From Verrucomicrobiales bacterium (GTDB taxonomy: Bacteria; Verrucomicrobiota; Verrucomicrobiia; Verrucomicrobiales; DEV007), in the NCBI GenBank assembly GCA_029940475.1, contig JAPYUT010000011.1, positions 23,242 through 87,241 on the forward strand: a stretch of DNA of 64,000 bases. The letters run 5' to 3'. The first letter of the stretch is position 1. Each line of letters begins with the position of its first letter. This document shows, in pieces, positions 45,523-53,592 of the stretch. Below the pieces are notes generated by a model. It was given only the letters and a program-made list of their open reading frames with translations, made no database searches and was not told the origin of the DNA. A program made the position numbers and the translations under genes.

Positions 45523-47997
45523 TTAGTTGAGATACCTGAACTCGGCTGAGATGAGCAGCGACTGGCAGAAGGTGGCAAAGGCGAGAGAACGAATTTCATT
45601 GCGGTTCCGGCTGTCGGCTCCGGCAGTAATCTGAAAGCGCTGCAGGAAGGCCAGAGATGCTTCTACCTCTTCCTTGTTGGCCGGGCGCCCGTAACAGAGC
45701 AGGAAGGCTTTGGAGAACTGTTCGCGCGGGGTGTCTGCCTCGGAAAGTAAACGTTTCGCCATAGCCTCCGCCTGCTGGAGCACAAAGGGGTTGTTCATCA
45801 GGTAAAGTGCCTGGTCGGGAACGTTGGTCTGTTCGCGCTTACCGGTGACAAGGTTCGGGTCGGCGGGGTCGAAAAGGGCGAGTGCCGCGGGCAGGTTGTC
45901 ACGTGCCGCGGGCAGGTAGACGGAACGGTAGTTGGTAGCGCGATCGCGGCTGGTTGCACCGCGTGGCGATCGTGGTCCGCCGACGCGAATGTCACCGCCG
46001 ACGGCGATTTCCGATCCGAGTGGACGAGTTATATCCAGATTGCCACTGGCAAAGAGCATGGCATCACGCAGCGCCTCGGCATCGATTTTCTTTGGGCTGT
46101 GCCGCCATTGCAGGGAGTTATCGGGGTCTTTCTCGAAGGCTGTGCGATTGAAGTCGGCGCTCATCCGGTAACTGCGTGTCAACACCAGTTCGCGAACCAG
46201 TGATTTCAATGACCAGCCGCCCTCCATGAAGTTTACCGCGAGATAATCCAGCAGTTCCGGGTGGCTGGGAGCCTGGCCGCTGGTGCCGAAGTTGTTCTGC
46301 GAGGTGACAAGGCTGTTTGCGAAGAGGTGTCCCCACACGCGGTTGACCATGACGCGGGCAGTGAGAGGATTATCCCTTGAGGCCAGCCACCCGGCAAGTT
46401 CAAGCCGGCCGCTGGAATTAGCGGGAAGCTTGACCGGCTCATTGCAGAGCACCTGGGGGAAGCCGCGGGCGACCTTCTGGGCGGGCCTTTCCAGTTCACC
46501 GCGCACCAATACCGTGGGTTCAACCGGGACGCTTTGATCCTGGACTCCCATGGCAAAGGACTTGGCGACACCGTTTTCGTCAAAGCCTTTCAGGCGGGCA
46601 TTCATCTGTGAGGTCGTTGAGCGCAGGCGCTGCAACTGTTGCCCGGCATTGCTTGACCTGCCGGCCAGGCGATCCTGTGCTGCTACTACCTGCAAGTCAT
46701 TGAACCTTTTTTCCGAATCCGAGATGCGCTGTTTAAGTATCGAGATTTCACGAGTGCTGACCGAGCTGATCGGGTTAGAGTCCGGGACCGGAAGCTCGAG
46801 CAACTTGGTGCCGCGGCGGTTTTGAATGGCGTTGACCGTGCCGAAGTAGGTCTTGGTGCTCAGGAAGATACCCGCCAGCGAGTAGTAGTCCGCGGTGGGA
46901 ATGGGGTCGAACTTGTGATCGTGGCACCTTGCGCAGGACACTGTGAGACCGAGGATTGCCTGGGTGGTGGTGTCGATCTGCTCGTCGGCGAGGTCGAGTG
47001 CGAACTGTCGGGGGCTGCGCTCATTGAGGCCCTTCGGGCCGATCGCGAGAAACCCGGTGGCGATCAGGTTTTCCTGCCAGTCGGCATCACTCTTTATTGG
47101 CAACAGGTCACCCGCGATCTGCTCTCTGATGAACTCGTCATAGGGCTTGTCCTTGTTGAAGGAATCAATGACGTAGTCTCGATAGCGCCATGCGTGTGGG
47201 AATGACATGTTGACTTCCTTGCCGGTTGATTCCGCATATCGCGCCACGTCCAGCCAGTGTCGGCCCCAGCGTTCACCAAAGTGCTTGCTGGAGAGAAGGT
47301 GATCGACCTCCGAGCGGTAGGCACCAGCAGGATCCGATTTCCATGCCTCTGCATAACGCTCAATATCCCCGGTTGAAGGCGGAATACCGGCCAGATCGAA
47401 GTAGAGCCTCCTGAGAAGTGTCCCGGGTTGAGCATCGGCTGCGGGCTTGAGGTCGTTGGCCTCCAGTTTCGCCAGCACAAAATGGTCGACTGCCGATGCC
47501 GGCCACCCCTGGTTGCTCACGACAGGAGGTTGTGCCTTGAGGGGTTTCTGGAACGACCAGAATTTCTTGCCCTCATCAATGTCAATCTCAGTCTTGACCA
47601 CGATTTTTTCTGCCACGCGCGGGTCGGGTGCACCCATCTCGATCCAGGTCCTGAAGTCGGCGATGATACTTGCCGGGAGCTTTTTCTTGGGCGGCATCTC
47701 GTAGTCCTTGTCGCCCCAGTTTATTGCGGTCCACAACAGGCTGGAACCGAGATCACCGGGTGTTATGGCAGGTCCGGAATCGCCGCCGTGGCGGATTCCG
47801 GCGCGACTGTCCAGGTTCAACCCGCCCTTGATTTTCTCGTCTGCCGAGTGGCACTTGTAGCAATTTTGCGCCAACACGGGGCGAATCTTCGACTCGAAGA
47901 ACTTCAGTCCCTCGGCACTGGGTTGTGGGTCATCAGCGGCCGGCAGTGACAATAGTGTCGCCATTGCTGACAGGGTGATGACACATGGAAGTTTCAT
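45523..47997 (-). CDS. PSCyt1-DUF1549-DUF1553 protein
   Basis: The 824-residue exported protein has a signal peptide (1-21) and PSCyt1 with C46-x2-C49-H50 in CYKCHSADEKIKGGLNLD; the GGLNLDSR ending and the YEMPPKKKLPASIIADFRTW block mark a subfamily different from the CxxCHGPD members. DUF1549 has RRLYFDLAGIPPSTGDIERY, ARYAESTGKEVNMSFPHAWR and CARCHDHKFDPIPTADYYSL. DUF1553 has GRLELAGWLASRDNPLTARV, NRVWGHLFANSLVTSQNNFG and REQTNVPDQALYLMNNPFVL. A helical middle segment (about 440-500) is present. Upstream in-frame codons to 48,207 overlap the EF-hand gene and were discarded. It sits 43 bases after the EF-hand gene on the same strand. Confidence 0.9.
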   Translation of the reverse strand: MKLPCVITLSAMATLLSLPAADDPQPSAEGLKFFESKIRPVLAQNCYKCHSADEKIKGGLNLDSRAGIRHGGDSGPAITPGDLGSSLLWTAINWGDKDYEMPPKKKLPASIIADFRTWIEMGAPDPRVAEKIVVKTEIDIDEGKKFWSFQKPLKAQPPVVSNQGWPASAVDHFVLAKLEANDLKPAADAQPGTLLRRLYFDLAGIPPSTGDIERYAEAWKSDPAGAYRSEVDHLLSSKHFGERWGRHWLDVARYAESTGKEVNMSFPHAWRYRDYVIDSFNKDKPYDEFIREQIAGDLLPIKSDADWQENLIATGFLAIGPKGLNERSPRQFALDLADEQIDTTTQAILGLTVSCARCHDHKFDPIPTADYYSLAGIFLSTKTYFGTVNAIQNRRGTKLLELPVPDSNPISSVSTREISILKQRISDSEKRFNDLQVVAAQDRLAGRSSNAGQQLQRLRSTTSQMNARLKGFDENGVAKSFAMGVQDQSVPVEPTVLVRGELERPAQKVARGFPQVLCNEPVKLPANSSGRLELAGWLASRDNPLTARVMVNRVWGHLFANSLVTSQNNFGTSGQAPSHPELLDYLAVNFMEGGWSLKSLVRELVLTRSYRMSADFNRTAFEKDPDNSLQWRHSPKKIDAEALRDAMLFASGNLDITRPLGSEIAVGGDIRVGGPRSPRGATSRDRATNYRSVYLPAARDNLPAALALFDPADPNLVTGKREQTNVPDQALYLMNNPFVLQQAEAMAKRLLSEADTPREQFSKAFLLCYGRPANKEEVEASLAFLQRFQITAGADSRNRNEIRSLAFATFCQSLLISAEFRYLN

Positions 47998-48040
47998 GGC
48001 GTTGGGTGGGGGTGTGATTGGCAACCGTGCTTTAAGTTGT

Positions 48041-48973
48041 TTATTGATCAAGCGGTGGGCGCTTGGGTTTATCGGCACCACCCTGGCCGGCATTGGGATC
48101 GGGACGGTTGCGTTGTCCCTGTCCGGAACGGCGTCGCATCGCCTCATAAACAGCAGCCTGCTCCTCCTTGTCGATAAAGCCATCGCTGTTGGTGTCGGAT
48201 TCACCAAAACGGCTGGCCAGTCGTTCAGGCAACTCGTCTTTGCTTAACTTGCCGTCTTTATTGGCATCCATTTGCTCAAATGTGAATCCCCTATTCTGAT
48301 CCGTGCGGTTGCGCTGGCTGAAGCGCTGGCGGATAAACTCAATAACAGCAGCCTGTTCTTTCTTGTCGATAAAGCCGTCAGAGTTGGTGTCGTGTTCACC
48401 AAAGTGTTCGGCCATGCGTTCGGGTGCCTCGTCCTTGCTTATTTTGCCGTCACCGTTTTTGTCCAGGTCGGCAAATTGCGGGGTCCTTGAGCGCGACTGT
48501 CCACCCTGGCCTGGATTTCCCGGGGGACGGTCATTTTGCATACCTGCAAAACCGCCCGGGCGATTGGATGGCGAGGATAACTCCCCGGCACTTATTTCCC
48601 CATCCTGGTTGCGATCCATGCGCCGGAGTATGACGACTGCCATGTCGATTTCTCCCTGCTGAAGTTTTCCGTCCCGATTGTAGTCGAGCACCTGCAGGAT
48701 GGTCCTGTCCCCTCCGGCATTGCCACCCTCCGGAGAGCGGCGCTGTGATGAACCCCGGCGCGGGCGTTGTGCGTTTGGTGCGCCAGCGTTGCTGTCCCTG
48801 GAAGCAGGCCGGGCGGTATCACGCAGCGGTGGCCGCGGGTTGTCCTGGCCCCTGGCATTGTCATTTCCCCGGTCGCGACGCGGCGGTTCTTTATCCTGGC
48901 CTTGTGCGAAGGCGTTGCAGGCAAGGGTCAATGCCGTGATTACAAGGCAGCGTGCTAGATTGGCAGTTTTCAT
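48041..48973 (-). CDS. Secreted EF-hand protein with six calcium-binding loops
   Basis: The 310-residue protein has a signal peptide (1-23) and a long Arg/Pro/Asn-rich low-complexity region (24-92). Six canonical EF-hand loops follow: 97-108 (DYNRDGKLQQGE), 120-131 (DRNQDGEISAGE), 171-182 (DKNGDGKISKDE), 195-206 (DTNSDGFIDKKE), 236-247 (DANKDGKLSKDE) and 260-271 (DTNSDGFIDKEE). Loops 3-4 and 5-6 are near copies, 65 residues apart, pointing to an internal duplication. The C-terminus is again Gln/Arg/Gly-rich. It precedes a DUF1553/DUF1501 pair in the same direction and is likely co-transcribed. Calcium is a cofactor of sulfatases, so a link to that pathway is possible but not shown. Confidence 0.9.
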   Translation of the reverse strand: MKTANLARCLVITALTLACNAFAQGQDKEPPRRDRGNDNARGQDNPRPPLRDTARPASRDSNAGAPNAQRPRRGSSQRRSPEGGNAGGDRTILQVLDYNRDGKLQQGEIDMAVVILRRMDRNQDGEISAGELSSPSNRPGGFAGMQNDRPPGNPGQGGQSRSRTPQFADLDKNGDGKISKDEAPERMAEHFGEHDTNSDGFIDKKEQAAVIEFIRQRFSQRNRTDQNRGFTFEQMDANKDGKLSKDELPERLASRFGESDTNSDGFIDKEEQAAVYEAMRRRSGQGQRNRPDPNAGQGGADKPKRPPLDQ

Positions 48974-49182
48974 GGTAAGGTGAGTTTTGATAATTTGGAA
49001 TGGAGCTTTTTCAGTTTATGGCAACAGTTTAGGAGGCAAAGATTACCCTAGAATGATGCCGGAGAAAATACTCTAAATGAGCTTGTGCAGAACAAACCTT
49101 TGGCGGGAATCCCGGGGAAAGTCGTGTTTCACAGGGCGTAATGGCCGTTATTGGCCGGTTGACTCTTGTTGAAGAGAGGATC

Positions 49183-50622
49183 TCAGGCCCTGATATTATC
49201 GATTTTCCGGTGATCCCGCTTGGCTGGCCCAAGGCGCTCTTTGCTTCCCACGGCATCAAGCATGGTATTGTAAACATCGATTCCCTCGGCGTTGACATCC
49301 ATGATCTCACCGGTCTTGAAGCGTCCTCCGGCTCCGCTGATGGCATGGAAGACACCTGAAAGCTCGCGCCTGACATCGTTATGGCGTCCATCGCCGGACT
49401 CGGTTGATATTGTGATTAACGAATTTTCGAGGATTGTCTTGCCGTTGCCCTCAATGGCGCCTTCATCGTTGAGGGCGTCCAGGAAGTAGGCCACCTCGCG
49501 CATCTTCATGTGGGCATGTGCCCGCAGGGCTTCATTGTCCTTCTTTTCGTTGAACTTGTGCCACCACTCATGACTGCAACCCTTGTCCCCGGATGCATTG
49601 TGTTGGTTGGCATCATCGAAGGTGAATATTTTGCGACCCTCATATTGATAATCCCCGGTCAGGCGGATGCGTTCCCCGGCGGCGAGGAAAGTCAGGGATC
49701 CAAAGCGAACACGGTCGGTGAGTATGGCAAGTGCATACAGTTCTGCCATTAAACGCCACTCGCTTGTCAGTTCCTTGAGGCTGATGTCGATTCCCTGTCC
49801 ACCGGGGTCGGCCTTGCCCTCGTGCTTAAGCAGTGATTTTGGCGGCACAGGGGGGATTCCGGAATCCTGATTGAGCTTATGATCCTTGGCAAAGGCACGC
49901 TGCTCAAGTTCGCGAATGCGGTCCAGATGATCCCTCAAACGTGATTTCGACGTTGTGCCCAGCGGGGAATTGGCACCGGTGTAATATTGATACTGGTCGA
50001 CCACCGCATCAAGGACACTGCGTTTCAGTCGTTTGCGTTTCTCGTCCTTGTCATTCCCGGTCAGGTTGACCGTGCCAAACACCCGGTCAAACAGGTCACG
50101 CGGTTTTTCCTGCATGCTGGCGGCAATGGTGCCGTCGGGATTGTAGCTGTGGATGTATCTGCTGATCCTGCTGCGGCGAAAGAAAGTCCCGGCAACCAGG
50201 GTCGGCACCAGGCCTTTTGGCAACCCGTTTGGATAGTGTGCACGGCGCACCAGCTGGTCGATGGAGGCACCTCCCGATTTTGCGCTGCCGTCCGGTGCGG
50301 TTGCAGTGAATGCCCCGGATGCGCCGTCAAAATGGGCGTTGATTCCTGATTGGTCGCAGCGCACCTGGTCGACATTGCGCATAATGAGCAACTTCTCAGA
50401 GAGAGACTTGAGTGGTTCAAGCACTCCGTTAAAGCCTTCAGTCTGCAGGGGTGCCGGGATGCCGAGGCCGAAGAAGACATTAAAGGCGCGTGCGGGAATG
50501 GGTTGTTTTGCCGCCGCGCCAAGGACGTCGGTGACAGTCATTTCCTCAAGCAATGGCAGGCCGACAGTAATGCCGCCAAGGCCGCGGAGCACGCTGCGGC
50601 GGGTGATTTTATGATGGCTCAT
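49183..50622 (-). CDS. DUF1552 protein, Tat-exported (partner of DUF1592-type protein)
   Basis: The 479-residue protein starts with a Tat signal (RRSVLRGLGGITVGLPLLE, from 8). DUF1552 is the partner family of DUF1592/DUF1588/DUF1587 proteins, in the same way that DUF1501 partners DUF1553. Blocks seen are ARAFNVFFGLGIPAPLQTEG, NAHFDGASGAFTATAP, GGASIDQLVRRAHYP, RLTGDYQYEGRKIFTFDD, GCSHEWWHKFNEKK and LENSLITISTESGDGRHNDV. The function is unknown; the order of His/Asp motifs resembles the alkaline-phosphatase-like superfamily only loosely. It starts 72 bases after its partner's stop and ends the run; no terminator with a T-run is visible in the 209 bases beyond it. Confidence 0.88.
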   Translation of the reverse strand: MSHHKITRRSVLRGLGGITVGLPLLEEMTVTDVLGAAAKQPIPARAFNVFFGLGIPAPLQTEGFNGVLEPLKSLSEKLLIMRNVDQVRCDQSGINAHFDGASGAFTATAPDGSAKSGGASIDQLVRRAHYPNGLPKGLVPTLVAGTFFRRSRISRYIHSYNPDGTIAASMQEKPRDLFDRVFGTVNLTGNDKDEKRKRLKRSVLDAVVDQYQYYTGANSPLGTTSKSRLRDHLDRIRELEQRAFAKDHKLNQDSGIPPVPPKSLLKHEGKADPGGQGIDISLKELTSEWRLMAELYALAILTDRVRFGSLTFLAAGERIRLTGDYQYEGRKIFTFDDANQHNASGDKGCSHEWWHKFNEKKDNEALRAHAHMKMREVAYFLDALNDEGAIEGNGKTILENSLITISTESGDGRHNDVRRELSGVFHAISGAGGRFKTGEIMDVNAEGIDVYNTMLDAVGSKERLGPAKRDHRKIDNIRA

Positions 50623-50694
50623 GGTTGGCTGCTGCCAAGGGTTGGATCAGTCTACACCGAATTGAGTGAATTTGGAAACAGCGGTGTGAATCAT

Positions 50695-53382
50695 TTAATT
50701 TCTGCTGGATGCTGCCTTATCAGGCTGGCTCATGCGTACAAGGTCACTGAGCACGATGGCAGTCATGGTGTCAGTATACTTGCCGCCGTTTTTGAGGGAC
50801 TGGGCGTGTATTTTCTTGAGGATCGGAACATCCGGACCGGCGAGTGGGCGGCCAAGTGCAAACTGGGTTAATTTCCAGGTGATATTTTCAGCCACGCGGT
50901 CATTTCCGGCGAGAATGTCCATCAATTCGGCGCTCGATTTATAAGGTATCGGTTTCACTTTACCGGGAAGGAGCAATTCACCATCCTCGCGCAGGAGATT
51001 TTCGAACCGGTCATGTTTTCTGAAAGTCCCCAGGCCATCGTAGCGCTCAAGGCCAAAGGCAAGAGGTTCAAATTTTGTATGGCATCCGCCGCATGCCTTA
51101 TCATTGATGCGCATTTCAGCTATCGTGCGTTGTGACTGGCCGGGCTTCGAAGGCATCGGCGTCGTGTCGGTTCCGGGTGGCGGATCCTTGATCGTGCCGC
51201 GCAGCAGGTCGTGCAGTATAAAAAGTCCGCGGGTTACCATCGAGGCATTTTCTCCGCCGATGGTAAGGACGCTGCCGTGGGTCAGTAAACCGCCGCGGGA
51301 AGGGATCGCCGAGAGGTCATAACGGGTAAGGCCGTTCTTTTCCGGGCGCGTCTTGACCGTTTCCCCTGATGGTTTTCCGCCGTCGGCACTGAAGCGATAA
51401 TGCTCGGCAAGGCGCTGAGTGGCGTAGGTGAATTGTGCGTTCAACAGGTCGGCGAGCGGGCGCTTTTGCTGCCAGGTGATGTCACGGAAGAAGGCGATTG
51501 TCTCAGCTGACATATCATCAGCCAGTTGACTGTTCCACCCGGGAAATCTCTTTTTGTCCGGGGTGAGATGCTTGAGCCGTTCCAGGTGCAGCCATTCGTA
51601 GGCGAAGCGTTCGGAGCGTTTACGCGCGCGCGGATCTGCAAGCATGCGGCGCACTTGAGCGGCTGTTCTGGCCGGGTCACCAAGCTCGTGCTCATCCGCC
51701 GCCTGCATGAGTTGCCTGTCGGGAGGAGCGCCCCAGATGATATAGCTGATGCGTGATGCTAGCTCGTAATCGTTGATTCGCACCGGGGTGCCGGTTTTGT
51801 TTTGCCCTTCCACCAGGTACATGAAGCGGGGCGACTGCAGCATGGCCTCTACAATGAATCCGATTGCCTCGTCAAAGTTTCCACCGGAGGCAGCCACTGC
51901 CGTCGAGATACCGCGATATGCATTGATTTCATGATCTTCAAGCGGGCCGCGCAGGATCCATTTCCCGAGTTTTTCGATATGCGAACGCATCGGTTTCTGG
52001 GTAAGGCTGCGGTTGCTGGAAAAACGCGCCGCAAATTCCCGGATATTCATTTTCGCGACTGCGATCGCTGCAAGCCGGGCATAGGCCTCGACGTGCTTGA
52101 GGTCGACACCCAGGTTGTAGGCGGTGTTGCTGAATCCGTCAGCACGGAGGTCGGCAGGTAACAATTCTTGAGCCTGCGCGGAGAGATCAACGCCAAGAGT
52201 TGCGCGAACGGTCTCGATATATTCGGGAGCAGTAAGTCTCCTGATAAAAATCTTCCCGGCATTGGCATCGGGCTTGTAGGCAAGCGGGTCAATGAAGTCC
52301 ACCGGCCAGTAGGCGCCATCATTGATCCATTTTTTCAGTGAGGCCTTCTCGCTTGCCGATAAAGGATCACGATCCTCGGGCATCTCGTTGTCAGCGACCA
52401 TTTGCCACAATAAGCTTTGCGATCCCTTGCCCGGTATGATTGCCCTGCCCTCCTTGCCGCCGGCCAAGGCGTTGGTCTTGTGTGACAGGTCAAGCTTGCC
52501 CTTGCGTGTGGTGGCATCGTGGCATTCAAGGCAATGTTTTACCAGCAGGGGGGCAATCTCCTGATGAAACAGGCTGGCTTTCTTTCTAGCACGCAGGCGG
52601 GCGAGAAGTTCCTCACTGTCTGCATCGGCACCGGCCTTGAAGTTTGCCTGGATCTCGCTGCCGGAAAGGGCACGCCCATAAAGGGCGACAAGGTGATAAC
52701 TGCCTTTCCAGGGCCGGTCGCGCGAGGTTTCGTTGGTCAACGCGAGGTGGAGTGAACCATCCCAGTTTGAGGGTTTTCCCGCGACAGTCTTTTTTGCGGC
52801 CTGTTTGCCGTTAATATAGATGAAGGCATTCCCGGAACGATTGCGGGTGTAAATGACATGCATTAATTGTGCCTGGAGGCTGCCCTTTGGGGAGACGGTG
52901 GACGGCATGCCATTCTTGCTTGTGCGGGTAGTGCGCAGACGGGCATCAAGCTTGTTGCCATCCTGGCCAAGGGTGAAGTTGCGCTCACTGCTGTTCCTGG
53001 AAATGGTAAGGATTCGTGCCGGCCCGGACTGGGTGATGTTTTCCGGATGGATCCAGGCTTCAACGGTAATCTCACCGGATTGGCGCACGGCATTGAGAAT
53101 TTTGGTTGCCGTCTTGAGGGATCGAATTTGCGTTTCACCGTGGACTTTGAGGACTCCACGGGTGCGTGAAACCGCTTTGCTGTCCTCAATCTTCAGGTCC
53201 AACGCGGGATCAACGCCTGAGCGGTCCTGTATTGTCACCCCATCCGTTCCGGTAAAATCATAAAGGGCCAGCAACCCTTCCGTGGTGCGTTCAGCGCTCC
53301 ACAGGGTGGCAGAGCTGAGGACTAAAAGGAGGCCTGAAAGCAAAGCTTTTATTTGATAGCTGATCTGGAGTTGAAAGTGCAT
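50695..53382 (-). CDS. DUF1592/DUF1588-type cytochrome protein with N-terminal LamG-like domain
   Basis: The 895-residue exported protein has a signal peptide (about 9-30). Residues 35-250 form a LamG/concanavalin-like domain (GLLALYDFTG, EITVEAWIHPENI, FIYINGKQAAKKT, YHLVALYGRALSGSEIQANF). PSCyt1 follows with C284-x2-C287-H288 (CLECHDATTRKGKLDL). Then come DUF1587 (RRLTAPEYIETVRATLGVDL), DUF1595, DUF1592 (NDYELASRISYIIWGAPPDR, RSERFAYEWLHLERL), DUF1588 (GGLLTHGSVLTIGGENA, KACGGCHTKFEPLAFGLERY with a second C-x2-C-H) and DUF1585 (KLTQFALGRPLAGPDVPIL). This alternative cytochrome scaffold is a different family from the DUF1553 proteins nearby. Its activity is unknown. The ATG at 53,382 precedes the signal peptide; an in-frame start 15 codons upstream is less likely. 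Confidence 0.88.
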   Translation of the reverse strand: MHFQLQISYQIKALLSGLLLVLSSATLWSAERTTEGLLALYDFTGTDGVTIQDRSGVDPALDLKIEDSKAVSRTRGVLKVHGETQIRSLKTATKILNAVRQSGEITVEAWIHPENITQSGPARILTISRNSSERNFTLGQDGNKLDARLRTTRTSKNGMPSTVSPKGSLQAQLMHVIYTRNRSGNAFIYINGKQAAKKTVAGKPSNWDGSLHLALTNETSRDRPWKGSYHLVALYGRALSGSEIQANFKAGADADSEELLARLRARKKASLFHQEIAPLLVKHCLECHDATTRKGKLDLSHKTNALAGGKEGRAIIPGKGSQSLLWQMVADNEMPEDRDPLSASEKASLKKWINDGAYWPVDFIDPLAYKPDANAGKIFIRRLTAPEYIETVRATLGVDLSAQAQELLPADLRADGFSNTAYNLGVDLKHVEAYARLAAIAVAKMNIREFAARFSSNRSLTQKPMRSHIEKLGKWILRGPLEDHEINAYRGISTAVAASGGNFDEAIGFIVEAMLQSPRFMYLVEGQNKTGTPVRINDYELASRISYIIWGAPPDRQLMQAADEHELGDPARTAAQVRRMLADPRARKRSERFAYEWLHLERLKHLTPDKKRFPGWNSQLADDMSAETIAFFRDITWQQKRPLADLLNAQFTYATQRLAEHYRFSADGGKPSGETVKTRPEKNGLTRYDLSAIPSRGGLLTHGSVLTIGGENASMVTRGLFILHDLLRGTIKDPPPGTDTTPMPSKPGQSQRTIAEMRINDKACGGCHTKFEPLAFGLERYDGLGTFRKHDRFENLLREDGELLLPGKVKPIPYKSSAELMDILAGNDRVAENITWKLTQFALGRPLAGPDVPILKKIHAQSLKNGGKYTDTMTAIVLSDLVRMSQPDKAASSRN

Positions 53383-53556
53383 CAGGTGATGGTTGTTAGA
53401 GTATACAAGGGCGAGCGGCCTTTTCACGGGCTTTGTGTGGTTTGCGGCCGTGCCTGGGCGACTTGTCAGTGTGATGCGTGCTTCACGGTCTGTATATTTT
53501 TCCGACTTCGTTTGTCACAGAGGCAGGTGAGTAATGCAAGGGGATGAGCTTGCCGC

Positions 53557-53571
53557 TGCCTGAAACAGGCA
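53557..53571 (-). terminator. Hairpin after the sulfatase-oxidoreductase operon
   Basis: TGCCTG (53557-53562) and CAGGCA (53566-53571) form a perfect six-pair stem with a three-base loop, 21 bases past the minus-strand sulfatase stop. No T-run follows on that strand, so it may be a pause or processing site instead. Confidence 0.3.
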
Positions 53572-53592
53572 CCGGTAACCTGTCACAATCTC

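Noticed and set aside
49163..49176. CTCTT-GTTG-AAGAG hairpin after the DUF1552 gene
   Set aside because: Five-pair AT/GC mixed stem without a T-run on the minus strand; could easily be chance.
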